From positions 57,128,422 through 57,192,421 of the forward strand of contig JAKGHH010000004.1 in the NCBI GenBank assembly GCA_022828595.1: 64,000 nt of DNA, in the 5' to 3' direction. The DNA comes from Nelumbo lutea (lineage: Eukaryota; Streptophyta; Magnoliopsida; Proteales; Nelumbonaceae). The notes beneath the pieces were generated by a model. The model was not told where the DNA came from, did no database searches, and worked only from the letters and a program-made list of their open reading frames with translations. Position numbers and translations under genes: made by a program. Of this stretch, positions 21,434-32,607 are shown piece by piece (position 1 is the stretch's first letter; each line of letters starts with the position of its first letter).

Positions 21434-23830
21434 GTCATTTGGCCCATTCTTCCAGTATAGCAGATATGGTCTCCAACACCCCGCTAGTTTCCTCAAATTT
21501 CTTCAGGCTCTCTAACTCAGTCATGTAATCCTCGAGGATCTGCTCCTACCGTGCACATTCTTCTCTCAGACCCTTGAGCTTATCCGTGACTCTTGCAACA
21601 CTTGCCTCAACTATTTTCCGGCTCCCACGGACATCCTTCATGGAACGGAACAGATCAATCTGAGGAATGCCCCGACTAGCCTTCCAAAAGGCATGCGCTA
21701 ACACCACAACACGCTTCTTGATCTGGTCCAGGAAGAAACCCTTTGACAAAAAAGCTTGACATGCCTCCACCCAGCAGGCGAATTTAGTCCATGATCAATC
21801 CTCTGACGGGTGGATCATTACACGACTCATTAGCATAGCAGTGGTGTTTAGGGCAGAACCTACAATCTCTAGATGCAGCTTTCCTTTGGGTAACCACTTC
21901 GTACGAATCGCAGTCAACGTGAATGGCAAAACTGCACTAGAAATGTTGTACTGCACGCCTTTGCCCTGAACCAGTACCGAATCCACTACTGGAAAGTGCA
22001 ACAATAGGATATTGTGATTGTTACAGTACTCCAACAGCTCCTTCCGAATCTGAAGCAGCTCCTTCTCATAGGACAACTCCTCGGGAGGGAAGATAATGCT
22101 GGGCTCCGTCTCTTCACTCCCTGAGTGATGCACCACCTCAACCAAGACCTCAGGCCCCACAAAGTCGTCTACCCCAGGCTACGTAGAAGCATCCCCGGCG
22201 ACGCCACCCGCTGCAACAGGGGACTAAGGCTCAACAGGAACCGCACGCTCCACACCTTTGGTGGCTTCGACATCACTAGTAGCCACACTAGAGAACTCCA
22301 CACAATCGGTTGTCATTCCCGTGTCTGCAGCCCGCTAACTTGTCTGATCTACAGAAATAGTGCTATCACCCGCAGCACCCTCAGCAACCATAGAATCGAT
22401 GTTGGTGGCTCCATCACCCTCAACTCCTCGGCCAAGCGCTGTCGAATACGCAAAGAATAGAGCCTATGATAAAGTCAGATACAGACAGTCAGTTAAATGA
22501 GACAAGTTATGCACCAAAAATTTAACGAACAATGAAAAACAACCGTAACTTACCTCTTGACCCACTTCATCAACCTCCAAGACACCCTCGCCGGATTAAG
22601 CTTCAACATGATCAACCCGCTTCAGAACAAAGGGTTGTTTAACGGTTAGCTCTCATGATATATACTGACCATAACAAAGTCAAATTTAACATATGTGCTT
22701 AAGCACTCACCAAACCCACCTCGACAGAGCAGGTGACCGAGGTCTCTACCGTCTGCTCTAGAGGATCCACCTGAACCTCCATGTCCACGCGAGTGCCATC
22801 ACTCTCCGCAGACTGCAAAAACGAAAAGGCAAACAACATTCGCACAGTTTTTTTTTTATCAGCACAACATCGAAAGCAAAAGTAGAGCACAAATTAAGAG
22901 AAACTCATTGAAGCATCACCCCCGGGACCTCGCTTCGGGCGAGGGGGCACCTTCCTCTTCATCTGCCCACTAGAAAAGCGAACAATAGTCCCTTCTAAAG
23001 AGGGCACCACAATCGGCAAATCCAACGGTTTCATGCTTGCCTCAGACTCCACTACAAGAGATGCTAATGGAGACTCCCGCCGACCCCTGATGATGCACGC
23101 CCGAACGCGCGATGGGGCAACATTTGACCCACCCAATTGTTGTGCCAATGGAGGTTGAAGGCAACGTGGCACCCTCGCAGACCTCAGCCTCTTCGCAATA
23201 GGAGGGCTGCTGCTCTCACCCTCCTCACGCACCGATGGTCTCCTTTTACGCCCATCCCCCACCTTCTCAGGAGACCATGATAAAACAACAGGGGGAGCGT
23301 CCCTTCAATTCGTAGCGTGGCCCTCCAGAGGGGACAAAGAGTGGCAAAGCTGCGGGTTCTCCCTGACCAGCTCCTGGGAACCACTGAAAAATGCACAGAG
23401 GTAAAAAAAATTGAAGGGCATTACAACCCTGCACCCTTGACAACCCAGCAACCAATAGACGCAAACACCCAGGAAACGCACGACCATGGCAATGGACCTA
23501 GAAGACGTCCTCTCCCAAAGACCACAGGAACTGGCCACCCAGGTCATCATAGCCAAACTAGCACATTACCCAGTCTGGACGGTAGACAACCAGTTGCGCT
23601 TCACCCGTACGATCAAGACAGGCCACTACCCCAGACCACGTGACCAGTCGCACGACCCCCGCAACTGGATCATCAATGTCTACTATGCACTCCTGATCAC
23701 CGTCACTCGGAACAGTTATGCCAATGCAGATTGAAATCACATTGCGAACAGGACGAGCATACGGTCTCAATACGACGCCGTCGTGGGTAGCCAACCTCAG
23801 GTTCATATCGGCCATCTTAAAATTCTTATG
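21434..23830 (-). pseudogene. Antisense multi-exon gene of Gypsy-2, unrecognised product
   Basis: I do not recognise the protein. Three consecutive exons join in phase 0: 22812-22711 (acceptor TTTTTGCAG, donor GTGAGT), 22619-22554 (acceptor TCTGAAG, donor GAG|GTAAGT) and 22463-21434 (acceptor ATCATAG, stop TGA at 21436-21434). The last exon reads through about 340 codons with only a few stops, mostly TAG. It includes YEKELLQIRKELLEYC (near 22075) and a coiled-coil end (SVARVTDKLKGLREECA, near 21590). Upstream frames at 23386-22894 (basic, KRKVPPRPKR) and 23815-23558 (MADMNLRLATHDG) probably belong to it, but their joins are unclear. Position and strand mirror the antisense gene in Gypsy-1; no similarity between the two proteins is obvious to me. 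Confidence 0.65.
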
Positions 23831-23848
23831 ATGAGTAGGGTTTTCAGC

Positions 23849-24548
23849 TTCCTTGTTCAATTTATCAAATGTTAAAATCAGCATAAGGTTACAGAACCAA
23901 TCATAGTTTGGGCGTTTAAGCTTATTATCGCCCAACAATTTGGCAAATTGTCCATTTGCCACTTCTGATAAAGGGCAAAGCAAATTATTAGTCAACAATC
24001 TGATTTGATTCATGTTATCTATATAGGAATGGCTTTTAATCTATGTTCCGTTTCCATTTATTCATCTCTGAGATTTCCCTCCCATCTCAGTGACGGAGAC
24101 TGCGGTTATGTCTCTGGAAATATGGAAAATCACATACAATGCATGGAGCCAACTATTTCAGCTGCATAACCCCACTACCTTCTGTGAATGATCACATCCA
24201 CTCATCTTATGAGCTTTCCCTTTGGCCTCTGTCAGACAAGGTTCATTGCCATTTTAGGTTAAACATTTCTATCCAGTAAGTGCTTATCCATCATATTTGT
24301 AAACGCTAAGGTACCGTGAGAGAGTCTTCCATTTTAGGATAGGCCCCTCCCACATCAGTCTATGACGCCCCTATTATCTTATGAAACAATCTAACAGACT
24401 CACCAGCAAATGGATAGTCCAATTTTGTGGTGCATCTCCTTGTTACTGATAAGCCTATTTTCATACTAATAATGGAAGTCCTCCATAGAGTTCATCATAT
24501 GAATCGCCCTATCACATTGGCGTATCCGGAAGCATGTCATTAACCACT
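23849..24548 (-). pseudogene. Copia-A copy A4: gag N-terminus and leader
   Basis: The minus strand reads ANGQFAKLLGDNKLK and FDKLNKEAENP (about 23960-23850), matching the gag N-termini of A2 (29488) and A3 (43925). The start codon is GTG instead of ATG. Upstream sequence (23964-24548) matches the long leader of A2 and A3. Gag is cut at 23848, where Gypsy-2 antisense-gene sequence starts. The leader is cut by LTR-E and appears to resume at 32008. Confidence 0.75.
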
Positions 24549-25701
24549 TCGAAACATTAGTATTTAAAAAAAATGATTCTCAAACAATTGCAAATGCAAT
24601 AAATGATGAGAATGGGTCGTATCCACAGGGAAGCGAGGGAAATCGTTATTTATTTAAATCTGGGAAAGAGAACACAATTGAGAAAAGTGTAGAATTATAA
24701 AAATAAATTAATTAAACTGAGGAAAATAAAGTCAAACATTGCTAAAAATTAAAAGTGTAGAAAAATAAATAAATAAATAAAAGAAACTAATTAAAATGTT
24801 TATAATCCGATCAGAGGTAGCAGTCTCTAGATCTCTCCTTTGACCCTCGAACTTCTCGAGCTAGGCCTTCCGTCTTACCTGGCCGAATTCTAGATCTGCA
24901 GAAAAGAAAACAAAATTTAAATAGAATGAAAGTAAATTGCAGAAAAGAAAAATGGAACTAAAAATAAAAGAACAAAAATTAAATCTAAGACTAATGGTTG
25001 GGATCAAAATCCAGAGGTGGTAGTAGTGGTGTTGGTGAACTGCAAGTAGGAACCTCTCCTCTTGCCAGGGCGTCCTCCTCTTCCTCTACCCTGGAACTTC
25101 TCAAGATCAGCCTTTTGTCTGACCTGGGGACAGAGTCCAGAGGTGGAGGGTAGAGATTAAACACCTAGGGTGGCTAGGGTTTGCTAAGGATGAAAAGAAT
25201 GGGTAAAAAGGTGCCCTAGGGTTTGCTAAGGAGAGGGGAGCATGCTAATATAGTAGGAGAGGCGACATTCTAGGTTTAGCAGCTAGGTTTTTGGAAAGAT
25301 ATGGGTGCCCTAGGGTTTCTAACGGAGGGTTAGGATGATTCTGGGGTGATTCTAGGGCTGAAAAGAAAATGAGAGGATGCCTAATATTATGTAGGGCTGA
25401 GATTTGGGTGCCTAGAAATGAATGGAGGAGATTAAGGCTCCTAGGGTTGAAAGGTGGAGATTAAAAGAGGTGGGTGGTGCCCTAGAGTTGATGGCTGAGA
25501 TAGAAGATGGAATGGAGGGCTGAGATCAAGTGGTTAGGGGCTGAATGGTGAGGATTAGCAGTTAGGTGGCACCCTAAGGTTTAAAAGCTACAAAAAGAGT
25601 GTCCTAGAATGAGTGATTGAGATTAAAAGAGATGGAGGGTGGAGATTAAACACCTAAGGGCGGCTAGGGATCGCTAAGGATGAAAAGAATGCGTTAAAAG
25701 G
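24549..25701 (-). mobile_element. LTR-E, left part (probable LTR, reverse orientation)
   Basis: Between two stretches of copia leader lies a non-coding insert whose left end, read on the minus strand, shows a ccctgtggatacgaccc block. Blocks of this kind sit near the 3' ends of several plant LTR families. Inside, a segment beginning agattaaacacctagggtggctag is repeated about 490 bp later. Copia copy A2 inserted near its right end (target AAAGG, 25697-25701). Exact termini and TSD were not found, so the call as an LTR is an inference. Confidence 0.5.
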
Positions 25702-27365
25702 TGAAGGGAAGGGAGATCCATCATATGGATAGCCGAACCCTATAGGAAGGTTGGACGAAATTTCAAAAATTTCTTTATTTCCATTCGTGAATCCTATTCC
25801 CAATTTAGAAAACTACATTTTCAAGGTTCGTTCATGTAACCAAATCAAACCAAATCTGAAACCAAATTAAGGGAGGGATATACCTGATAAGGAATCCAAG
25901 CAAGAATGCTCCTCCCAACGTAGGTGTTCACGCCCAAAGAGAGTACCAAATCCTCCCTCCACTAAAGATGACACAGCTTAGGGTGAGGCAGGATCACCAG
26001 TTAGTTCTTCACCAAGGTGATTCTTCAGGAAGAATCAAATAGCACAGTGAGCATAACTTCTAGATTATTTCTTCTGGCAAGAAATAATATCAAGATCCAA
26101 TTTTGATCAAATCCAAGAACTGGAGATCGAACAGGGTGGGGCGGCAAGGGCAGGAAGAAATAGAGCAGAAGGCAAGAGTAGTCTAACTGTGCTGTCTTCC
26201 CTCTGTATTCAGTGAATGTGTCTTTCGAGGTTTGCCCTGCTCTCTTATTTACAACCTTATGAAGGGATTAGAGGTCCATCGTATGGATGCCCAAAAACCG
26301 AACCATAAACTGGGAATCGAATCCCCTATTTAGAAAATCTTATTTTCAATGATCAATCTTGAACCATAAACTGAACCAGATCTGAACCAAAAGGAGTAGG
26401 AGGGAGGTATACCTGATACAGAGAAATATTATCTCTCAATGAATGTGTTCACGCCCAAGGAATGATCCAAAAACTGCTTTCACTGAAAATGGCGCAGTGT
26501 AGAATGGAGCAGAATCAGCAGTGTTCTTCTCCAAGAACTCTGTCCTTCGCAAGAAACAGTAGGATGGCACGTGAGCACAGGTTCCTATCAATTCTTTCTC
26601 AAAAAACTGATGACAAGATCGAATCTTGCTTTCATCCACAGAGTCGGAGATCGAACTGGATGTCTGGCAGCTGCAGGAACGAGGCGGCAAGAAAGATTTT
26701 CATAGGGATTGCAGAAATCTTTCTTCTAGGATTTTTTAGCTCTGAAGAGAATGTGAGTATCTGTCTCTCTAAAGGCTGCAGCCCCCTCCTTCCATCAGTG
26801 AGAATGCATCCCCGATCATTACCTTTGTCCGACAAAGGGGCTGATCCTGTCACTATGATTACCCACTCAAATGAATTCTCAGACTGTCCCAATATACCCA
26901 GGTTTTGACCCCCGCTAAGGATCTCACTGATTGGTACATCAAAAATAGCCCAATCCCACACCTAGTGTAGTATCATAATCGAGTCTAGGGGTCGGGTGTA
27001 ACTTTCCAGTTTTGCCCATTAATCTCCAAGGTCTAGGGCAATACTAGAAATCTGGTCCAGTTCAAAGATTCAATTAATCCTACACTGTATGTGCCTAGGG
27101 TCTCACCCTGGCAGTTGAGACAGGCCACCCCAACCGACTTGGTGGCACAATAGTGTCAGCCTTACCAGGATAGGTCACCCTAGACCGACCCACTGGCTGT
27201 GAACATTCTAAACTAACACGAGTCTCATTAAGTGTTCAGTTTAAGGGTATTACACAGAAACAAACCAAGGAAACATGAATCAAATATGCACTTTTATTCA
27301 TTTACAATGAACTCATAAAATACATCATTTTGATTGAAGCTAAGGGCATACAAAACTATCCAACA
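25702..27365 (-). repeat. 3' LTR of A2, rearranged (doubled U5-R, shortened U3)
   Basis: 25702-26262 and 26263-26775 are two diverged copies of the U5-R part, each starting with the LTR end TGAAGGGA. Only the distal 0.6 kb of U3 follows, ending TCCAACA at 27365. About 0.8 kb of U3 is missing near 26775 compared with the LTR at 54240-56150. This may be a second LTR inserted at the U3/R boundary with loss of the rest, or a recombination product. The palindrome is at 26823-26837. Confidence 0.75.
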
Positions 27366-27379
27366 ACTCCCACTTGCAC

Positions 27380-27925
27380 TTAAGTCCAATCAGGTACAAG
27401 ACGGAGTCCCATGCTTTCCACGTGTTTCTCAAACACTTTCTGTGATAGTGGCTTCGTCAATGGGTCTGCTACATTTTCCGCTGACGCTACCTTATGAATC
27501 AGGACATCCTTTCTACCAACAATCTCCTGCAGTACGTGGTACTTCCTCTCGATGTGCTTCGATTTCGAGTAGGCTCGTGGCTCCTTAGCCTGAGCAATGG
27601 CTCCATTGTTGTCACACAACAATGGGATGGGTGATGTGCTGGACGGAACTACTCCCAACTCGTGAACGAACTTCTTCATCCACACGGCTTCTTTGGCAGC
27701 CTCACTTGCGGCAATGTACTTGACCTCGGTCGTGGAGTCTGCAGTGGACCCCTGTTTGCTGTTTTTCCAGCAAACAGCACACGATCCTATCATGAAAACA
27801 TATCCAGATGTAGACTTTCTATCATCTGGATCCGACTGGAAATCGGCATCTGTATACCCTTGGATCTGTAGTGAGCTACCATCGAATACTAGACAAAACT
27901 CTTTTATCCTTCGAAGGTATTTAAG
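27380..27925 (-). pseudogene. Copia RNase H (copy A2)
   Basis: The minus strand encodes the copia RNase H: DADFQSDPDDRKSTSGYVF (near 27850), CAVCWKNSKQGS, KHIERKYH and the C-terminal PLTKP region. It is open from 27793 to 27380, better preserved than in A1. At 27925 the frame jumps directly to integrase sequence, which marks a deletion of about 1.75 kb (RT and most of integrase). Confidence 0.85.
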
Positions 27926-28690
27926 GATTCAGACTCGTATCTCATTAGGTAAACATAACCATATCATGAAAAATCATCGGTGAAGGTGATGAAATACATG
28001 TGTTGATTCCATGTCCTAACACTCAGGGGGCCACACACATCACTATGTATCAGGCCAAGTGTGCCTGTACATCTTTCATGCTTACCATTATATGGTTGTT
28101 TCGTCATCTTACCTTGCAGGCAAGGCTCACAAGTGGAATGATCTTCTACAGTTAGAAAATCCATAGGACCATCCTTTACCAACCTTGTGATTCGGTCAAC
28201 ACCGATGTGGCCAAGTCGGTAATGCCACAGGCACGTGGGATTAACTGTATCACGGGCTCTCTTCTTGGGGATTTCAGCCGACGTAATTTTGGTTATGTTA
28301 GTTTCTAGAGAATGATGTAGAACATAGAGAATGTTCTTCAGTTCCTCATATGCGATGAATCTGTTATTTCCTTTAATAGTAATCGTATTACTAAAGAAGA
28401 CAGAATAACCATTTGCACAAAGTTTTGAGACAGAAATCAATTTTCTTCTTAAATTTTGTACAGAAAGGCAATCTTTCAGTACAATAGTTCCTTCTCTAAA
28501 AAGTAACTCCACGGTTCCTATGGTCGTGGTTGCAACAGTTGCAGTAGTCCCCAAGTAGAGTGTGACTTCTCCTTCACTCAGCCTTCTGCTTACCTTGAAC
28601 CCTGTAGTGAGTTACACGCATGAGTTGAAGCCCCGGAGTCAATACTCCAGGATGTAGAATTTAACAATAAGTTGGTTTCTATAACACAAG
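27926..28690 (-). pseudogene. Copia protease, GAG-pre-integrase and integrase N-part (copy A2)
   Basis: Read right to left: protease active site SIDSGASTHAC (near 28640), a stretch with several stops, then an open frame 28554-27964 holding WHYRLGH (near 28225), the zinc-binding C-residues and HSDVCGPLS with the first catalytic Asp. The rest of the core is lost at the 27925 deletion. Confidence 0.82.
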
Positions 28691-29488
28691 TTTCGAGATT
28701 ACCTTCCTTGGATTCCAGGTAGGCAGAACAGTTCCTTTTCAAGTGGTTGGTCTTCTTGCAGAAGTGACAGGCATCCGATGCCTTGTTCTTCCTCTACTTC
28801 TTGGGTTTGGCAGCCATCTTCTAGCGCTTTCTCTTTGCCTTCCTTTTCTTGTCGGATTTGCCAGTTTCAACAAGCATGGCAATGGGCCCATCCTTTTTAA
28901 TCAATTCTTCGGCCCTCTGTAACATATTGCTGAGTTCCTACAAGCTGGCGTTCAGCTTGTTCATGTTGTCGTTCATGATGAATGGATTAAAGGATGGAGG
29001 CAGAGAGTTGAGAATACCATCGATCTGTGTTACCAGATCCAGCCCAGATCCAAGAGCCTCTAGTTCGTTGATATAACCCATCATCTGGAGACAATGGTCG
29101 TGAACTTGTTAGCCCTTGGGCATCTGCACGGTCATGAACTATTTCAAGACCTTCTGCCGAGTAGAACGGTTCTGCTCTTCGTACATTGTCTTAAGACTAC
29201 CCAATACGTCCTTGGCAAGTTCGATCTGATCGAACTGCCTCTGTATTGGGTTGTCCAAGGAGGCAATGATATAGCAGCAGGCAAGGGAGTTTTTCTCCTC
29301 CCATTCTTGGTATTCTCTTCTCCAAACCTCAGAAGCCCTATCTCCTGGACGATCCGGGGCAGGATTCTTGGCTACCTTATCCAACTTTTCAGAGTTTAGA
29401 CCAACATAAGGTTCTTGTACCAGTCGGCATAGTTTTGGCCCTTCAGCTTGTTGTCATCAAGCAGCTTTGCAAATTGTCCGTTTGCCAT
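28691..29488 (-). pseudogene. Copia gag (copy A2)
   Basis: The frame starts MANGQFAKLLDDNKLK at 29488, continues through a helical capsid region (SLACCYIIASLDNPIQRQFD near 29270) and ends with a zinc knuckle CHFCKKTNHLKRNC (CX2CX4HX4C, near 28750). Several stops and frameshifts lie between. The Met start is conserved with A3, which supports it. Confidence 0.8.
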
Positions 29489-30530
29489 TTTCTGATAAAA
29501 GAGCAAACATCAGTCCACAACCTAATTTGATTCATGTTCATTACATAGATATGGATTTTAATCTACATTCCATTTCCATTTATTCATCTTTGAGATTTCC
29601 CTCATTTCTCAGTGACGGAGACCATGGGTTGCCTCTAGAAATGTGGGGAATCACATAGGGTGCATGGAGCCAACTGTTTCAGCTGCGAAACCCCACCACC
29701 TTTCTATGAAGGATCATATCCACTCATCATATGAGTTTTCCCTTTGGCCTTTGTCGGACAAGGTTCAGAGCTGTTTTCAAGTAAACATTTCTGTTCAGTG
29801 AGTGCTTACCCATCATGTTCGTGAATGCCAAGGTACCGTGAGAGAGTTCCCATTTTCTGGTGAAGCCTCTCCCACATTGGTCTATGATGCCTCTATCATC
29901 TTATGAAACATTCAGACAAGCCCAACAACAAATGGATAGCCCATTTTCTGGTTCGTTTCCTCATTACTGAAGGACCCATCCTCATGCTAATGATGGAAGG
30001 CCTTTAGAGAGTTCATCATATGAATCTCCCTATCACATGCACTCATATTAACTGGAGGGAACAATCAATTACGCCCTTGTTTGATCTAGGTCATACCCAA
30101 GTGGCTCCCACTGACTTTCATAAAGTCAGATTTCGGTGGGCCCAAATCGGCTAGGGTCCCACACGTAACCTCTCCATGAGGTGTGGGGCCCATGACTGAG
30201 GGAGGTCATCCAATGACCAAAAGGAACACCATGGCAATGATGTGCATTCAGCCATGGTGTGCGCAAGAGCCACTGTCGATTGAGCATGGGCCAAGCACTT
30301 ATGGCCCATGTACGTAGCACATCACACATCCATACATCACATGCAAGGATAAATTGATCCAATCAATTAAATATCTATAAAGCCCATTTGAAACCCATTT
30401 TAAATCCACAATATTAACCATTAATATTATCCAGGTATATGGGCCGAATTAGGATTAATGGGTTCGGCCCATATAGCTTTATCCGCAGAGTGAGCTTTTA
30501 GCAGTTTTAACCATTTAAAGCTGGGCCTTT
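29489..30530 (-). other. Long leader (5' UTR) of copia copy A2
   Basis: About 1 kb of non-coding sequence lies between the gag start and LTR sequence. It aligns with the leaders of A3 (43926-45160) and A4 (23964-24548 plus 32008-32607). No primer-binding site is visible, because the leader runs directly into the middle of LTR U3 at about 30530 (a deletion). Confidence 0.7.
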
Positions 30531-30613
30531 ACAGGTTGGATGCAAAGTGCAGTGCTGTACTCTCTACTCACATGGATCCCGGGAATTAAAAACTTTTGCA
30601 AACATTTTGAAAC

Positions 30614-30693
<80 letters not shown>

Positions 30694-31844
30694 TATCTTT
30701 ATATAAATATATTTTGAGAAACAAATTTCAATGGGTGAAATCAACTACCGGCAGTTTAGGTTCCCATCAAAGAGAGGTGCATCCCCGATTATTCACTTTG
30801 TCCGACAAAGGGGCTAATCCTATCACTACGATCACCCAATCAGATGAATTCTCAGATTGTCCCAACATACCCAGATTTTGACCCCCTCTAAGGATGTTAC
30901 TAATTGGCATATCTAAGATAGCCCATCACTATGGGTTCTTAATGGACCCAACATTTACACAAAACGGTTCTTGGGTCCAGCCATCTTATGAAGGCCCATG
31001 GACTGTGGGCAGATACAAAATTAGCCCATCAGGTATAATCCTCAATAGTCTTACACTTAACCTCTCATCCCATAATGATCAAACACTGTCCGACAAGAGA
31101 GGACCTCTCCCTCAGCTGCAAGGTGTAGTGCTGCACTCTGTACTTACAAGGATGTCGGGAATTAAAATCTTTTGCAAACATTTTGAAACCATAATATATA
31201 TGTATATCTTTATATAAATATATTTTGCAAAACAAATTTCAACGGTTGAAATCAACTGCCGGCAGTTTAGGTTCCCATCAGAGAGAGTGCATCCCCGATC
31301 ATTCACTTTGTCCGACAAAGGGGCTGAATCCATCACTAAGATCACCCACTCAGATGAATTCTTGGATTGTCCCAACATACCTAGGTTTTGACCCCCTCTA
31401 AGGATCTCACTGATTGGCATATCAACGACAGCCCAATCTGACACCTAATGCAGTATCATAATCGAGTCTAGGGGTCAGGTGTAACAATCCAGTTTTTCCC
31501 ATCTATCTCCAAGGTCCAGGGCGATACTGGAATTTTGGTCTGGTTTAGGGTTTCAAGAAAACCCACACTACATGTACCTCAGGTCTCACCCTGGCAGCTG
31601 AGACAGGCCACCCCAACCAACTTGGCGGTACATCAGGGTCAACCTTCGCAAGATAAATCTCCCCAAATCGACCCAATGGCTTTAAGGATTCTAAACTAAC
31701 ATGAGTCTCATATCTGCCCAGTTTAAGGGTATTACACAGCAACACACCATAATAACATGAATAAAATATGTACTTTATTCATTTACAATAAATGTCATAT
31801 TGTACATCATGCTGATTGGAGCTAAGGGCATACACTGTCTAACA
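30531..31844 (-). repeat. 5' LTR remnant of A2 with internal duplication
   Basis: Only the U3 part remains. The segment starting gtgcagtgctgtactct at 30546 recurs at 31124, giving a tandem duplication of about 578 bp, with the junction near 30925. Both copies carry the palindrome CTTTGTCCGACAAAG (30796-30810 and 31306-31320). The LTR end TCTAACA is at 31838-31844. Confidence 0.8.
30617..30696. repeat. Microsatellite (AT)n then (GTAT)n in a copia-A LTR
   Basis: About 19 AT units are followed by GTAT repeats. The same U3 site is (AC)n at 51417-51443 and short AT runs in the other copies, so it is a hypervariable spot of this LTR. Confidence 0.9.
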
Positions 31845-32007
31845 AAAGGTGCCCTAGGGTTTGCTAAGGAGAGGGGAGCATGCTAATATAGTAAGAGGGG
31901 TGTCATTCTAGGTTTAGCAGATAGGAGGCGCCCTCTCTCAACTGGACTTCAAACCAGCTTCCCAAAAGCTGCATTTCCGCCATGAAAACTTCCCAGTTTT
32001 GCATAGA
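31845..32007 (-). mobile_element. LTR-E, right part
   Basis: After the A2 insertion, sequence resumes with the AAAGG duplicate and tgccctagggtttgctaagg, as at 25201, so it is the continuation of LTR-E. About 150 bp later copia leader sequence begins again (atcattcaatgatcttaagg). Confidence 0.55.
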
Positions 32008-32607
32008 AGGTAGATCATTCAATGATCTTAAGGACACCATGGCAATGATGTGCATTCGGCCATGGTGTGTGAAAGAGCCACTATTTAATTGACATGAGTC
32101 AAGTACTTATGGCCCATGTATGTAGCACATCACACATCATACATCACATGCATGAAACAGTCACATAATTTATCCAATCAATTAAATATTTTATAAAACC
32201 TTAAATTATTTAGGTTAAATCAATATCAGCCCATTAAAGCCAATAACGTTATCTAGGTATATGGTCTGAACTGCAAAAAGTCGTTTGGCCCACATAGCAT
32301 TTATGCTTAATTAGGGCTGATGTAGTTTTAACTTTAAAAAATTTGGGTTTTACAGGGTCGGCTCAATTGCATCTTCCAATGGGCCATCCAACCCTTGGCC
32401 CAAATCAGGATTTGGGGCTGAGAATAGACCCTTATTGAACCACAGGTTCGGTGCAACCAGTTTGCACCAGTCTTGGGTTAAACCGGCCTAGGGTTTGTGT
32501 CCATTGCAAGATTCAATTAAAGATTGTGATATGAAATTAATTACAACCGATTAAAAATAGTCAAGAATTAGTAAGAATATATATCAGAGGGTTGTGCGTG
32601 TGATTTC
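32008..32607 (-). other. Copia-A leader fragment, probably the rest of A4
   Basis: This aligns with 30210-30530 of A2 and with 44540-45150 of A3. It ends at gtgtgatttc, where the Athila-like element B2 begins; in A3 the same point reads on as gtgtgatttcacacctac. B2 therefore inserted into a copia leader, with ATTTC (32603-32607) as the expected TSD. Confidence 0.7.

Larger units (their letters stand above)
19129..23848 (+). mobile_element. Gypsy-2, Tat/Ogre-type element, 3' fragment
   Basis: A gypsy integrase tail on the plus strand is followed by an untranslated region with a minisatellite and then by an antisense multi-exon gene. This is the same layout as in Gypsy-1. The left side is cut by B1. 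The right side is cut near 23848, where copia gag sequence starts, and no 3' LTR is seen. It is the oldest layer of the left stack. Confidence 0.7.
25702..31844 (-). mobile_element. Copia-A copy A2, both LTR ends present, perfect TSD AAAGG
   Basis: Element termini TGAAGGG (25702) and TCTAACA (31844) are flanked by AAAGG at 25697-25701 and 31845-31849. The element reads on the minus strand: rearranged 5' LTR, long leader, gag, protease, integrase N-terminal part, RNase H, polypurine tract, rearranged 3' LTR. RT and most of the integrase core are missing through one internal deletion near 27925. It is non-autonomous and dead. Confidence 0.88.

Noticed and set aside
26462..26908. Plus-strand frame of 148 codons
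   Set aside because: It runs over the U5-R and U3 joint of a rearranged reverse LTR and has no domain.
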